From: Symbiodinium microadriaticum
Lineage: Eukaryota; Sar; Dinophyceae; Suessiales; Symbiodiniaceae
NCBI GenBank assembly: GCA_001939145.1
Contig: LSRX01000007.1
Location: forward strand, 1,060,612 to 1,124,611
DNA: 64,000 nt
Reading direction: 5' to 3'
In this document: piece by piece, positions 44,839 to 56,029 of the stretch
Numbering within the stretch: position 1 is the stretch's first letter
How the letters are laid out: the number at the start of each line of letters is the position of its first letter
Notes under the pieces: generated by a model
Seen by the model: the letters and a program-made list of their open reading frames with translations, nothing else
What the model was told of the DNA's origin: nothing
Database searches by the model: none
Position numbers and translations under genes: made by a program

Positions 44839-45103
44839 CAGTCGTGGAGCTGGTGTGACTGCAATGGAAGGGCAGCCGTCTGGACCATGCATGTGTGAGC
44901 TTGTGCCAGGCAATCCGGACAACTCATCGTGGCATCCCTACGTCAACGAAAGAGATGACCTTTGCAACCAGGAATTCGCTGAAGCTGTCTGCTCAACATG
45001 TTGCTCTAACAGACCCTCTTTCTCACAGATCCGATTCAATTCCGAGTACTTTCAGTTGTTGTGGGAGATCACATGTGCAGGGGTTGCTTCGGACTGGAAT
45101 TGA
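44839..45103 (+). CDS. probable terminal exon, Cys-rich secreted-like
   Basis: After a TGCAG acceptor the frame encodes GPCMCELVPGNPDNSSWHPY, EFAEAVCSTCCSNR and FNSEYFQLLWEITCAG, with TGA at 45101. Six or more Cys and NSS sequon-like sites suggest an extracellular module. No family recognised. Confidence 0.45.
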
Positions 45104-45531
45104 TCTGCCCTGAGTTTGAGTGCAATTCTCAAGCCACAAGCACAATCCACATATACTTTTCCATGGATTGTCTTTTGGCAAAAACGTGCAGGGCGAGCAG
45201 CGGTTTCTAAGTAAGCCTTTAAGCAGCTTTAAGCAGGATCCGAGCCTGCAGCAGCTGCGCGGCCAAGTTCTCAAACACGCTCCTGGACTGGACCATCTTC
45301 GGGGACGTTGGGTGGGTTTGGGTCGCGGGTTGGGTCAGGTTGGCGGGGCCTTGGAATGGATATTGGGTTGGAGCGGGAGCATCGGCTGCACTTGGCGGAA
45401 CAGTTGTGCAACTGCTCAGGTGGAGGCCTTGCCCGGACAGAAAGAGGAGGGGCGAGGGTTATGTGCTTGGTGTCTTACAGGCAGAACTCTCCAAGCCTCT
45501 TGGTCTTGTAACCTCTTGTGATGCTTCGTAG

Positions 45532-45660
45532 GCACCAGCAGACATGAATCCGCTCCTCAAATTGTTTGCCGAGCGTGGCGCTTTTAGGAGGGAGATGAGC
45601 GAGCTTCAACATGCTTGCGGTGCGCTCGGGGAGGGCGGAATGGAAGAGGTAGCAAGCACC
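45532..45660 (+). CDS. probable coding exon, helical
   Basis: After acceptor TGCTTCGTAG the phase 0 frame encodes MNPLLKLFAERGAFRREMSE and LQHACGALGEGGMEE and ends near a GTAGCA donor. It may precede the 45851-46200 chain, but the join is not resolved because two frames are open over 45660-45850. Confidence 0.45.
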
Positions 45661-45850
45661 TGCAGAGTGTCAGAGCGCCTGGAGTCCGGGGCAAAGTCTC
45701 AACAGATGTTGCGACTCCAAATCCTCAGGCGGCACAATTCCATGGCCTACCCGGCCTACAGACACTGCACCTTCCATTCGAGAGACTTTCTGCATGTACA
45801 GCATCCTCGGACGCTTGTATCTCAGACATGAACTCGCCCTTGCGCTTTAG

Positions 45851-46200
45851 ACATGCTGCACCTTACGCTTAAGTTCCAATGGTTTTTCACCAAGTTGGCC
45901 ACGTTCGATGCCAGGTCCCAGATTGACCTTCAGACGCTTCCCCGGGGCGCGTGAGCCCGACTTGATTGGGCCAAAGCTCCGAGAAATCCTTTGAATAACG
46001 GGCTTCAGCTCGCGACCATGCACAATGCGTTGTGAGTTCCATGCTTGCACAGGTACACACTCTACGCGGAAGTAAAGCCCGTCTCTTATCCCGACATGCA
46101 GACCGGTGTTGACTGGAGACTATTTTTGTTCTGAAGCCGACTTCTTCCGAGGCTTCAAGACTCAGCCGGCGGTCAAGTTATCACCTGGGGCGCGACTTGA
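45851..46200 (+). CDS. C-terminal part of an unknown gene, 3 exons
   Basis: Exon 45851-45950 encodes LHLTLKFQWFFTKLATFDAR and QIDLQTLPRG, ending in phase 2 at a GTGAGC donor. Exon 46053-46105 (acceptor GCTTGCACAG) encodes YTLYAEVKPVSYPDMQT, ending in phase 1. Exon 46166-46200 encodes GGQVITWGAT before TGA. Introns are 102 and 60 bp, and all phases agree. The sequence looks beta-rich; the family is unknown. Confidence 0.55.
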
Positions 46201-46734
46201 CTGAGAGTTGTCATTCTAGGCAAGGACCATCGGTGCCGAAGAAGTAAGAAGGAAGACTCACGAAAGGTCTGGACGTTTTCGCAGTTGCGGCTCCGAAGAG
46301 CCGTCATCTCACCACTGAGGCAAACGGAGACGAGGCGGGTCTCCTCAGGGTGCCCTGAGGGCACAGCTCTTGCTGGACGTGGCAGAAAAGTGCCTCCGTG
46401 CACCGGAGCTGACTTTGCCTCGCAAGCAGAGACCACACTTGTTGCATGCGTGCAGCGACAGGATGCATGAAGCTAAACAGGCACTTTAGCTCGGGAATGT
46501 GAGAAGATGCCATGGATTTGAAGTCTTTGAGTTCTAGACGCTCGAAGCCTGAACTCCGGCAGGGCCGCGCTGCCTCACCTTGCCTGAAGGTGCGCTGTGT
46601 TGCAGGGACTCTGCGACTAGACGAGACAGATGAATTTCTAGCTTCTTCGGCAGAAGGAGACCGTCGTCAGCATCGTGCTTAACTTGAGACTCGAGACGTA
46701 CCGTCCAGCATCTGTGTTTGCTTGCTAGAATGCC

Positions 46735-46945
46735 TTGGCAAACTCTGCGGGAAATTCATGCCTGGTGCCACTTCCAGGCATTCAGCGCTCGAAGCCAAGC
46801 CTTTAAGAAATGTCCCGACATTACCGCGACGCACATATGTGTGGCAGGCCCGCTATTGGGGCCTGGCTGCCGTTGAGGCTTCTGCGAATGGCTACTATGA
46901 GCCGGGCCCTCCGGTTTTTGTGACCTGCCAGACAACACACTGAAA
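46735..46945 (+). CDS. possible coding exon(s), two frames open
   Basis: One frame reads WQTLREIHAWCHFQAFSARS and AFKKCPDITATHIC; the other reads TYVWQARYWGLAAVEASANG and YYEPGPPVFVTCQ. A GTGAGT donor follows near 47011. Unresolved. Confidence 0.3.
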
Positions 46946-47159
46946 CCCTCCAATGAGGCCATTCTATTTGGACTTCTTCGAATCAGCGGACGGCACCGGT
47001 GAGTCGTTGCCAGCTGATGAGGTGCAGGGTTGACACCTGCGGTTGCCAAACAGACTTTCTCCGAAGGCCTGTGTTATAGTTATAGTCATAGTTTCTGCAG
47101 ATTTAATGTTTTCAAGCTCGCCTGAAAATTGACACCTGGATCCAAGCAAGTGACGCAAG

Positions 47160-47610
47160 ATGCAAGACTTGACAATTCTTGAAGATCTGGCATTCCGCAT
47201 CTTTGTTTTGCCAGGTTTACATCCAAGGCCTCATCAGCCCTGGTGTGCAGATAACACAAAGCAATCGAGGGCGACATTTTCTTCAGTACAAGCCCAACCA
47301 GCTGCGGCCCAAGCTGAATTAGATGCAAGCCATGGAAGCAGTTCTTTCTTCGGGCCCATGCTCCTGTCTTTGTCTTGCAAGAGCTGTCGGACTGGCAAGG
47401 CAGAACTGGGGTGTGTCTTGGACGGAGCATCAAGTTCCCTTGATCTACCGTGACCTGGGCAGCGCAAAGGCCAGCACGTGCTTTGATCACGTGAGCTTCT
47501 TTTTGCTTGACATGTCATTACAAGACCACGAGCAGAATCAGGGAAGTCGTGTTCGAGTTCTGCAATGCATGGGGGGCCTGGTGTTTGCCGCATTTCCGCC
47601 GCATCGACAG
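47160..47610 (+). CDS. probable coding exons, unknown protein
   Basis: 47160-47220 encodes MQDLTILEDLAFRIFVLPG. From about 47390 to 47610 another frame encodes WGVSWTEHQVPLIYRDLGSA, CFDHVSFFLLDMSLQDHEQ and RVRVLQCMGGLVFAAFPPHR, ending in phase 0 at a GTAAAC donor. The second segment is one of the most protein-like in the region. No family recognised. Confidence 0.45.
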
Positions 47611-47699
47611 GTAAACTCTGAAAAGGGGGATATTCCAATCAGAAGTGGCATCCTTGCAACGCTCTGGAGGGGCTGGATTGTCACGGTGGTGCGGTGATG

Positions 47700-48265
47700 C
47701 ATGCATAGGGGTTTGGCGAGGCTACAATAGCTACAGAGAGTCGCATCGGTTCATGTTGCTGTATCGTTCAGGGGTTGACTACATGATGCAACCTTTGCAC
47801 AGGTCATCCGCTCTGCGCGACACGCGGCGCGTCCAAACCACGTTCCGCAGGAGACCGGTGCAGTTGCAGGAACTGAGCTTCGGGTTTTCTACCTTCATTC
47901 TGTGTTGTGGTGTGAGCCTGCTCATGTCCGGTCAAAAGATAGCTGTTTGGATGTTGCTTGGTAGGTATATCTGCACTCCATTCTGTTGACGAGTCTCTTG
48001 CGCATGCCATTTCCGCGGTGTTGCAGGAGGCTGTAATCGTTGCCAGCAACGATGGCATCGTTTGGTATGCAAGGCCACAGCCTTCGGCAAAACCGCCAGC
48101 ATGCAGATTGCGGGTGCTGTGTGGTTCAGGTTCCGTGCAACTGGCGATTCAGCCCGCGAGCTGATAAACCAACCGGTGCAGTGTAAGGCACGGAGGGGCA
48201 TCTCTGTGCGGAGCACCATCAATGTGAGGGACATGCTTGGTTCAGGACCCACTGTTCGTCCCTGA
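47700..48265 (+). CDS. possible coding exons, frames ambiguous
   Basis: 47720-47985 contains a hydrophobic run (FGFSTFILCCGVSLLMSG). 47958-48060 encodes ALHSVDESLAHAISAVLQEA, and 48062-48265 in another frame encodes TAFGKTASMQIAGAVWFRF and RELINQPVQCKARRGISV to TGA 48263. No intron separates the last two. Confidence 0.3.
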
Positions 48266-48707
48266 GCCCGAGGAGGGTTCCGAAGACGAGGCCGTGGCAT
48301 CTAAACTCCAATAGATTCAGTAGACGCATCTTGCAAGGGTCGCTAGGCGCAGTAGCCGCAGAGAGTGTGCAGATGCAGACAAATTCCCCAATTTCCCGAT
48401 ATACCCAAACACCACTCCTCCCCAGTTCAAGTCTCGGGTGACCTGAGCATGATAGGGCGAGAGAAACGGGAAGGGCCTCGGAAGTGAGAACCAGCGGAAC
48501 CAGACCAGTCTACCACTGCCAGGTTTTGCCAATGCGCAAGCACATGTTGGTGGTCGGTGGAGATTCGGTGCTGCTTGGCAGCACACGATGCAACACATGT
48601 CGAATGGGTGCCCTGGAAAAGCATCGTGCCGCAAAGGCTTTCTGTCTGTGTCCGTGGTTCTGCAGTCTTGTGATTGAAAGTTGAAATCAGCTCAAGCTTC
48701 TAACCTT

Positions 48708-48838
48708 AGACCTGGAGAACCGAGGAAGAGCTTTTGGGGCAGGAACCCATTTGAGGCAAAGCTCAACAAGTCTTTGGTCGACGAGAAGTGGTGCAAGCCT
48801 CAGTCTGTCAAAGCATCCACGAGTGCAGTGCCAAAATA
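48708..48838 (+). CDS. probable terminal exon, unknown protein
   Basis: Acceptor CTTCTAACCTTAG; encodes KSFWGRNPFEAKLNKSLVDE and KWCKPQSVKASTSAVPK, then TAA. The basic, polar tail precedes the large AT-rich spacer at 49.2 kb, fitting the end of a gene group. Confidence 0.5.
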
Positions 48839-49189
48839 AAGGAGCTGAAGGCTAGATTCTCGCACCTGGTTGACGGTTCTACAATCTCTGATGAGGCACA
48901 GCATCATGTCAACGTTTGATGGAGTCACGCAGAAGCTCTGGGTATCTTCGGCAGCATTGTGGGGTCTTGTCTCTTCTCGAAAAGGTCCACGGGTGTTGAT
49001 AAGTGAAAGGCATGCCGAACGAATGTTGCAAGGGTTGATGGTTTTCGAGTTGCGGGGTTGAGGATTTGAAGGTTTCGGGTCAGACGCCCAGATGCGCAGG
49101 TCATGGGATCTAGCCTTAGACTGTTTTGGGTCGAGCGTTTTCCGTCTTAGTGTCTAGAGTCTAGACGAAGCAGCTGTGCCGATGCTAGA

Positions 49190-49594
49190 CAAGGGGAACC
49201 TATATTTATAGATTTATAGGGCTTTTACTTATTTTTGCTTTTGTTTTTTGGTTATTATTTCTTGGTCCGGGGGTGGGGGAGGGAGGGAGGGAGGGAGGAA
49301 GGAAGCAAGGCACGGAAGGAAGGAATACACATATACATACACACATACACAAACACACACACACACACATATATACATTTGCATATACTATATATTAGAC
49401 TATTATGCTACTTTGTAGTATAGCTTCTTATTCGTTATTTACGAGAGTACTTATGTACGTGCATTTTTATGTTTACACTTATACACACTGTATATATCTT
49501 TTCCATAAATAAACATAGGTAAATGAATAGATAAATAAATGAAGATAAATACGAACATGCATTTAAATATAAATAAATAAATGAACAAATAAAC

Positions 49595-49631
<37 letters not shown>

Positions 49632-49806
49632 TATAAATAAACAAGTCAAAAAATAAAGTTTTACACACACAGGTACAGAGTACCAATAGTATTAATAGTA
49701 TACATAATACACATAGTTCGTCTATACATATGCATATCTATGTAATGTATATATATATATATATACATATACGTGAATACAGAGCATATACCTCTTTTAT
49801 ATGTGT

Positions 49807-49844
<38 letters not shown>

Positions 49845-50010
49845 GAAAGCATATATGTATTGTTTCTACCATATGGTATATACTGTGGCAGACGCGACAG
49901 CCCCGTATAGTAAACATCATGTAAACTATATAGATATATGTGTGCAATGTTCTTTACCTGCTATACATACCATTCACAATCCGAAGACTACACTATTTGT
50001 ACCATGTGCA
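49190..50010. repeat. AT-rich spacer with several microsatellites
   Basis: Contains (GGGA)n at about 49275-49300, (CA)n at about 49350-49368, and (TA)n at about 49596-49627, 49748-49765 and 49811-49840. No credible gene. Probable intergenic spacer. Confidence 0.85.
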
Positions 50011-50380
50011 TTACAAGTACCTACATGGTACACTTGGGACGCATACGCTGAAGCGTCTCTTTAAACGGTCGGAAGGGTTTCGCAAAGAGCGGCTTCCGTA
50101 GGGCTCCAGTACCCCTTACCATGACACCGACCCCCTCCCCTCCGTCACGCCTCAAAAAACAAAGGGCCCAAACAAGCGAAAAAAGGGCCGAAGAATCTCC
50201 ACCCCTCGACAAGAGCCGACCCCTTTCGTCAAAGCCGATTCATCTCCCCGGATCCAACAAGTCCGATCTGATATGAACTTCTTCCTGTCAACGCCGCAAG
50301 CTACAAGCCAACAGACAGGAATCAACTCGGCAACTGAATGATGGTGGTTCATTCTTCTTTTTTTGTTTCGCACGCTGCAG

Positions 50381-51064
50381 GGTCAATCGTCCGAAAGTCC
50401 GTGACGTGTGGATGTTTAGATGCGGCTAGAAATGTCCAAAGAGCCGAGGTCGACCATGCTCTGCTTGCAATCAAGCAGGCCAAAAACTTCCTGAGTGCCT
50501 TGGCGCCTGTAACCGAAGCAAGCGTCTCAGTCGCCTGCAGACCGCAGACCCAGGTGTTCTTCAGACCTCCAACTTCTGTGTTCTGAGCTCAGACAAGACC
50601 TTAATGGAGGCAGAAAAAACAGATGGTCAGGGGAATTTCGATTTTTTGCAGCGCTTCTTCTCAAACGATTGCTGTAGTCCTGTAGACTCTGTAGACCAAG
50701 GTTGGCTCTCGTGAAGATGGTGAAAAGGCGTTCCTTGGAGAGCTGCGGAACGTGCAGCACCTCGTCTTTGAGAGTACGGGCTCAGCAGTTAAGTGCGGCA
50801 TATATTTTAGCGGCGGGGCAGTGTGGGTCCCAGTGCCAAAAGGGAGGGAAGGTGCTTGCATTGCACATTCCTGCCCCCAAACTACGTAAGTCGTGACAGC
50901 AATGAGAATGGGAGGGGTCTAACGGCTGTTCGCCTCGGAAGCTACTGGCAGTAAGGATCTTCTCGGAGGCCAAGCTGCCAGGCTCTATTCAGGCACGCAG
51001 GGGGCCAGTGACGGTGGCAACCTTCATTCATGCATGGGCAACTGTCGCGCTGACCACGCTGTAA
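50381..51064 (+). CDS. C-terminal part of an unknown gene, 3 exons
   Basis: Exon 50381-50553 (acceptor CACGCTGCAG) encodes CGCLDAARNVQRAEVDHALL and AIKQAKNFLSALAPVTEAS. Exon 50695 or 50701 to 50885 encodes VGSREDGEKAFLGELRNVQH, STGSAVKCGIYFSGGAVWV and KGREGACIAHSC, ending in phase 2 at a consensus GTAAGT. Exon 50956-51064 encodes FSEAKLPGSIQARRGPVTV and FIHAWATVALTTL before TAA 51062. Introns are about 141-147 and 70 bp, and phases agree. Scattered Cys; no family recognised. Confidence 0.6.
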
Positions 51065-51261
51065 TGGGACTCGGCCAGGCCGACATGAATCTGGCGGTCG
51101 TAGGAACGGCCAGCATGAGTCCGGAGCTTGGCTGATGGCTTACCCATCGCACCCGTGAATGTTCATCTCCACTGCTGCCGCCGCGACATCACCGCCAGCC
51201 GCCACCGTCACTAGCATCACCGGCAGAGTTGTCATCAGAACGAGTAACAACATGATCTTCA

Positions 51262-51297
51262 TCCTCGTCCTCCTCCTCCTCCTCCTCCTCCTCACAC
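51262..51297. repeat. (TCC)n microsatellite
   Basis: About ten TCC/TCG units. 51.3-52.1 kb otherwise has open frames without splice support. Confidence 0.9.
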
Positions 51298-52099
51298 CAT
51301 GATTTTCATCAGCATGTCCTTGTTCGGGTGATTGTTCGTCTGTCGGCGGTGTCCAACGTGTTGCGAGGCTCTTCGCTGAATGTTGGAACCGAAGGCCAGC
51401 GAAGGGAGGGATGGTGTGCTGAGCCTGTTTCAAAAGCTTCTGGTCGGTCCCTGCAGTTGCACCCTGCGGTGCATGGGTGCATGGCGGACATGCGTTTGAA
51501 GGGACAACCGGCTTGTTGCAAGGGCCTGCGAAGGGACCATACACATGGTAGCAGCAGAGACGTGAAGCATCACAAACTCTTGGAGTAGTCGGCGTAGTCT
51601 CGGAAAGGTGCCCTCAACGATGGCTCCTTGGACTCACGCGCGATCTCTGTCCGCGACCCAGCATACCACACATGTCAATCCAAGATCTCCGTGAGGGCAC
51701 TCAGGGTTGGTCCAGATCAAAGCCTGCGGCTCTTGATATTCTTGTCCGGTGCGGCATCTCATGATGGGCAGCTCGGGACGGGCTGCTACCTTAGGTCCTT
51801 GTGCTTCGCACTTCTTGTGGCCTGAGGTGGACGAGAAGAGTCCCTGGGCACAGGTGGACCTCGGCAGTGGCTTAGCTGGCAGGTCAGCGGATGCTCGGTA
51901 GTGTTCCGTGGTCCCGACTGCCAGACTGCAAGCTAATCGGAACGTGACTCAACGGGTCCGCTTGCAGCTTAGGTCCCATGCCTGTTGGAAGGATCCACAT
52001 TGAGCATCTTCGCCCTGCACTGGACCGTTTGGTATTGTTTTCCAACGTCCTCTCCTCCAGGAGAAAGGTTTGATTTCCCCTATTACTTCTCTGCTAAGG

Positions 52100-52513
52100 A
52101 ATGCGGACGCCGACCAGTGCGCTTCCAGGCTCTTCCTCGGAACCGAATGCAGCCCCCGGCTCAGAGCTGGAAGCAAGGGTTGAGGCATATGTCGATGTAA
52201 GGCAAAGGCAGAGACAGCTGTGAGATTTCAAGCGAAGCACCCGAATTAACCTGTGTGCACCGGAAACGCGCGTGAGTCGCAACTGCCAGCTGAGGTTGGG
52301 ACTATGACATTGGCCCCTCGGCTCTTCATTTCGCCTTTCGGACGGTGCTGCACAGGTGTGGCGACTTGTGGGCCCGATGTGTCCGAAGTTGCGCATGGAA
52401 GCTACGACTGGGGCAAGTTACCAAAACATGATGAATTTGACTCAGGCAACTACTCCGCTGCAGATCAAGGGGCGAACATTGGAATCAGCATGACGCCGTG
52501 TGAAGGCCGCTAA
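52100..52513 (+). CDS. two probable exons, secreted-like terminus
   Basis: About 52100-52196 encodes TSALPGSSSEPNAAPGSELE and ARVEAYVD and ends at a GTAAGG donor. 52356-52513 (acceptor GGTGCTGCACAG) encodes TCGPDVSEVAHGSYDWGKLP and GNYSAADQGANIGISMTPC, then TAA 52511. Phase linkage is not proved. The terminal exon is Gly/Asp/Ser-rich with Cys, as in extracellular proteins. Confidence 0.45.
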
Positions 52514-52575
52514 TTGCCTTTGAGCCCTGTTCAGACCCTGCTGGGGGAATTCGTTCACCTTCGTGATACTACTAC

Positions 52576-53020
52576 TAATCCGAGGGTCGCAATAATAGGG
52601 GGGGGGCCCCCCCCCCGCTCCCCAGGGGATCCAGGGATTAGGCGGGTCACATTAATGAAAAGTGGGGGTCGCATTAATAGAATGATTGGGGGGTGGGCTG
52701 TGAAGAGAAGAGATGATGCAGTGATTTGGCTCTTGTAGGCTTAGTAGAGGCCTATCTGTTACTACTTTACTGCAGCTACAGCCTTAGTAGAGGCCTATCT
52801 GTTACTACTGTACTGCAGCTACAGCCCTAGTAGAGGCCTAACTTTTACTACTTTACTGCCAAGCCTAGGCTTTCCGGAATGGTTTCTTTAAATGTGAACC
52901 CTTTTTCGAGGTCGCAAAGCCAGCAAACGCCTACGTAATGGAAACTCCTCTTGCGGACCCTACAAGCCCCCAGAAAATTTCTTTAAATGTGAACCCTTTT
53001 AATTCTTGAGACCCTCGGAT

Positions 53021-53022
<2 letters not shown>
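52576..53022. mobile_element. 447-bp element with 13-bp terminal inverted repeats
   Basis: TAATCCGAGGGTC (52576-52588) is repeated inverted as GACCCTCGGATTA (53010-53022). Outside lie ACTACTAC on the left and (TAC)n on the right, so the element interrupts a TAC microsatellite. Inside are a G9C10 palindrome (52598-52616), a 43-bp tandem repeat (52739-52860) and a direct repeat TTTCTTTAAATGTGAACC at 52883 and 52978. No coding capacity; a MITE-like insertion. Confidence 0.6.
52739..52860. repeat. 42-43 bp tandem repeat, 2.9 copies
   Basis: Copies begin at 52739, 52781 and 52824 with GC(T/C)TAGTAGAGGCCTA and end ACTGCAGCTACA. They lie within the TIR element. Confidence 0.85.
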
Positions 53023-53086
<64 letters not shown>

Positions 53087-53089
53087 GCC
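53022..53089. repeat. (TAC)n microsatellite
   Basis: About 22 perfect units, directly abutting the right end of the TIR element. Confidence 0.95.
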
Positions 53090-53339
53090 CAATGCAGAGG
53101 ACAGGGGCATCACACCACCCCGCAGCCCTGATCAGGTGACAGTTGCGGCGGTGTGATCTGCACGCGGATTACAGGCAGCAACCAAAACGGCACAGGACAA
53201 ACCTATGCTGGAGATTGCCAGGCTGGCTGTCGTCTCTCATTGCAGTGCTTGCATCATCGGTAGAATTCGAGAACCTTCCTAAGATCAAAACTCCAGCCTC
53301 GTGACCGTCCGTGCAGTCTGCAGCGCAAAAGCTTTTCAG

Positions 53340-53428
53340 TGCAGCAGGGGCGCTACGGCCGCTACGTCTATGTGCAGCTTCCTGGGGCAAGTCGCATTCT
53401 CGACTTGCGTGAGCTCCGGGTATTCAAG
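53340..53428 (+). CDS. fucolectin (FTP)/F5-8C-like exon
   Basis: After acceptor AAAGCTTTTCAG the frame encodes QQGRYGRYVYVQLPGASRIL and DLRELRVFK, ending before a GC donor (or continuing). The GRYV-V-LPG----L-L-EL-V pattern is that of the last strands of fucolectin/tachylectin-4-type and related galactose-binding domains (for example GRYVNVVIPG...LCEVEVY). Such domains bind sugars outside the cell. No neighbouring exon could be linked by phase. Confidence 0.5.
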
Positions 53429-53995
53429 GCAGCCGACAAGCAGAGAGACGTGTTCAACATGACGTGTTCTGAATGCTTTTCATTCTGCTTGCAGACTTTG
53501 CCTGGTGTCTTGCGCAGAGCACAGACTTCGATAGCATTTAGTCGGTGTTTGGCTTACCGGGTCTGATTGGTTGAGATGAGCTTTTTTTCTCTTCACGACT
53601 GTCGCTGTGGCATCCTCGAGTCGCAGGCTAGCAGTGCGGCCACCGTTGGCGAGACGCTTGCGATGAATTCATGAAGATGCAAGTCTGCACAGCACATCGC
53701 TGAGCGGGGACCTGCGCAAGCTCAGGACCGTGCTCTGTGCGGACCGCAGTACATCCTGCGCTGGAGATGTTTGCTGTCCAGGTCGCCAAAGTGATGGGAC
53801 AGTCTGTGGTGAGATCAGTTCAAGGGAACGAGCAGTTGGAGTTCAGGTTGCATCTTTATTGTTGCAAGAGTCTTTCAATTTTAACGTCTCGACCATGCAA
53901 GGCCGCAGTACGGGGTTCGATTAGATCCTGGTGCAGATGTGTGAAGAAGGACAGGAGATAGATAATTAGACACGGCTACGGTCTATACACAATAT

Positions 53996-54000
53996 CAAAA

Positions 54001-54041
<41 letters not shown>

Positions 54042-54130
54042 TAGTGTCTGTGTATATATGCATGTGTGTGTGTGCGTGAGTATGTATACATACATGTATA
54101 TATATATATATATATGATATGATATCTGCT
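53996..54130. repeat. (TA)n and (TG)n microsatellites
   Basis: (TA)n at about 54003-54038 and 54098-54113, with a GTGTGTGTGTGCGTG tract between. Confidence 0.95.
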
Positions 54131-54239
54131 GTGTGTCTTTATATATAATGCGCTGTTGTATGCGAGAGCATGCAGTGTTCCCCTAATGGCCACGCCGCCA
54201 CTGCTTGCAGCTCACGCCTGATTGTCAATCCGACATGTA

Positions 54240-54620
54240 GATGAGCAGGGATTTGGTAAGTAAGTACGTGAGTAGTCGAGTAAGACAGAAAGACGGAGGT
54301 AATTAGGACGTGCTTGAGTCAGCTGCATAGCTGAGCAAATGGTAAGCGTAAAGGTATGCATGGAAGTCACCAGGTGAGTATGAAATAGTGCGTGCGAGGG
54401 TGAGTGAGCGAGCGAGCCTTGGGTATGTACGCTCTGTATCTACTATATGCTTCGTACGTAGCGTAGTGCAATGCAATGTAACTTAATGTCATGCAGTGTA
54501 TAGTGAATGGAATCAGATGTAATGTTAAGTTTGGGGCATGGTACGGTGCGGTATGGAATGGAATGGAGTTGAATGGAATGGAGTGTAATTCACAATTAAA
54601 GTGCGTAGTGTAGTGTAGGG
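54240..54620. repeat. low-complexity spacer (GTAAG- and GGAAT-like units)
   Basis: Degenerate GTAAGTAAGTACGTGAG and GGAATGGAATGGAG runs. No gene. Confidence 0.7.
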
Positions 54621-54667
54621 CCTCCGGCCGTGTCGACGGCAGCCCTGAACATGTCTGTGAGCCGCAG

Positions 54668-54865
54668 GCTTTGAGGCCACGGGCTTCAAGACTTACCCTT
54701 GCCCTTCGGCCCACGACACCTTCATGAAGTGCCATGCCTGGATGTTCTTTCCAAGGTTGTGCAAGTGCTTAGACTCAGAGGGCCCGTGCCACGGTCACAG
54801 CTAGAGCCTACGAAACGGTGTCGGGATCGAAGAGGCTTTTGATTTTCTCGGATCCGGAGCTCTTG
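54668..54865 (+). CDS. probable coding exons, Cys-rich
   Basis: From acceptor GAGCCGCAG a frame encodes FEATGFKTYPCPSAHDTFMK and CHAWMFFPRLCKCLDSEG to TAG 54804. A second frame from 54801 encodes RAYETVSGSKRLLIFSDPEL and LQPYV up to a GTACGT donor. The join between them is unresolved. The Cys spacing suggests a disulfide-rich extracellular module. Confidence 0.5.
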
Positions 54866-55069
54866 CAGCCGTACGTGTAGAGCGCATTGGGCAGCCTGAT
54901 GTTTCAGGTGCCAGATCAAGACGAAAGTTGCCAATGCATTGGCCAATGTGCGCCTCCTGGGCTAGCCGGCTAGCTAGCTTTTTGCAGGGTGACTTGAGTC
55001 TTTGGCTTCCGCTTCAAGGTCCTGCAACCGCGGTGACCATGTCAGCCGAAATAATTAGCCTGGCGGCAG

Positions 55070-55440
55070 GTGTCGCGTCAAGATTCTGATGATCAGCTTG
55101 AGGAGACGACCCGAGTCCTTGCATCTCTTTGCTGCTTTGTTCCAGGGACCGACCGAAAAGAGCCTGGACGTCCGGAAGCCCTCAAGCGGCCATTCAAAGA
55201 AGAGCTGTCAATGGCTGCAGCCTTTCGCTCATTGAAGGAGAACCTCACCCTGAACGCAACGGTTGCGGCTGCACCCGAGGGCAGCTCGAGCCTCAAAGCG
55301 CTGTTTGTGGCCTCGGCGTGTTGCTGGGATTCCTGCTCCCCCCCCCCCCAGGGCGCATCTTCGTGCCCATGGATGGTGGTGTCGGCCGTGCCTGTCGTGG
55401 GGCACACCGGGAAGACTGGCGAGGCTCGGGCCTTTGGGCT
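55070..55440 (+). CDS. probable coding exons, unknown protein
   Basis: After acceptor CTGGCGGCAG (55070) a frame encodes QDSDDQLEETTRVLASLCCF, GRPEALKRPFKEELSMAAAF and RSLKENLTLNATVAAAPEGS. After a poly-C acceptor (55334-55350) another frame encodes GRIFVPMDGGVGRACRG and REDWRGSG. The first exon's donor is not located. Charged and helical. Confidence 0.5.
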
Positions 55441-56029
55441 CCGCTCCGCCTGTGCCTCCGCCCGCCTGTTTCGTCCTTGCTTCGCCGCTGAGGCTCCTAC
55501 GTGGTAAAGCATCGCGGCCGAAGCCTGGAAATGTGCAAGCTCATCTGCAGGAGCTTCGGTGTGGAAGGCGTTTACAGGGACGTCTTACCTGCAACGGGCG
55601 AAGTGCATCTTGACCTCGGTTGAAAACCGCACATTGTGTCTTCGTCGAGGTTGAGCGCATCTGCCAGGAGCCATCCCCTCTGCCAAGGCATCGAGTACAA
55701 CGATGTCGCTCAGCAGACTGATTGGGGATGCAGGGTTGAGTGCACGACCTTCCGGATCATCCTAATCCATGTGCAAAATGTGCTCCGAGGATTGTGAGAT
55801 GTGGGTCCGCGCAGAGGGCATCGGTGCCCCATCTGGCAATTTGGGCGTCGAAGATGCGCCGCGCTGAGCTGTGTGAGGCGGGCATCGAACTGAGGTTCTT
55901 CGGTGGCCTACGAGGGCCCGGCTCGCTTCTCCACCTGCCTGCGCTTGCTCCCGCAGGCCCGGCCCCGGCCGTGTCCCTAAAGAAGCAGGCGTTTCAGCGG
56001 CCGCATTTTTTTTTTTGGCGCGCGCCTCC

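Noticed and set aside
51300..51825. Open plus frames of 86 and 65 aa
   Set aside because: Protein-like but with no acceptor/donor phase partner and next to a TCC microsatellite; too weak to annotate.
53905..53935. GGGGTTCGATTAGATCC resembling a tRNA T-arm
   Set aside because: No matching acceptor stem, D-arm or anticodon arm could be placed around it.
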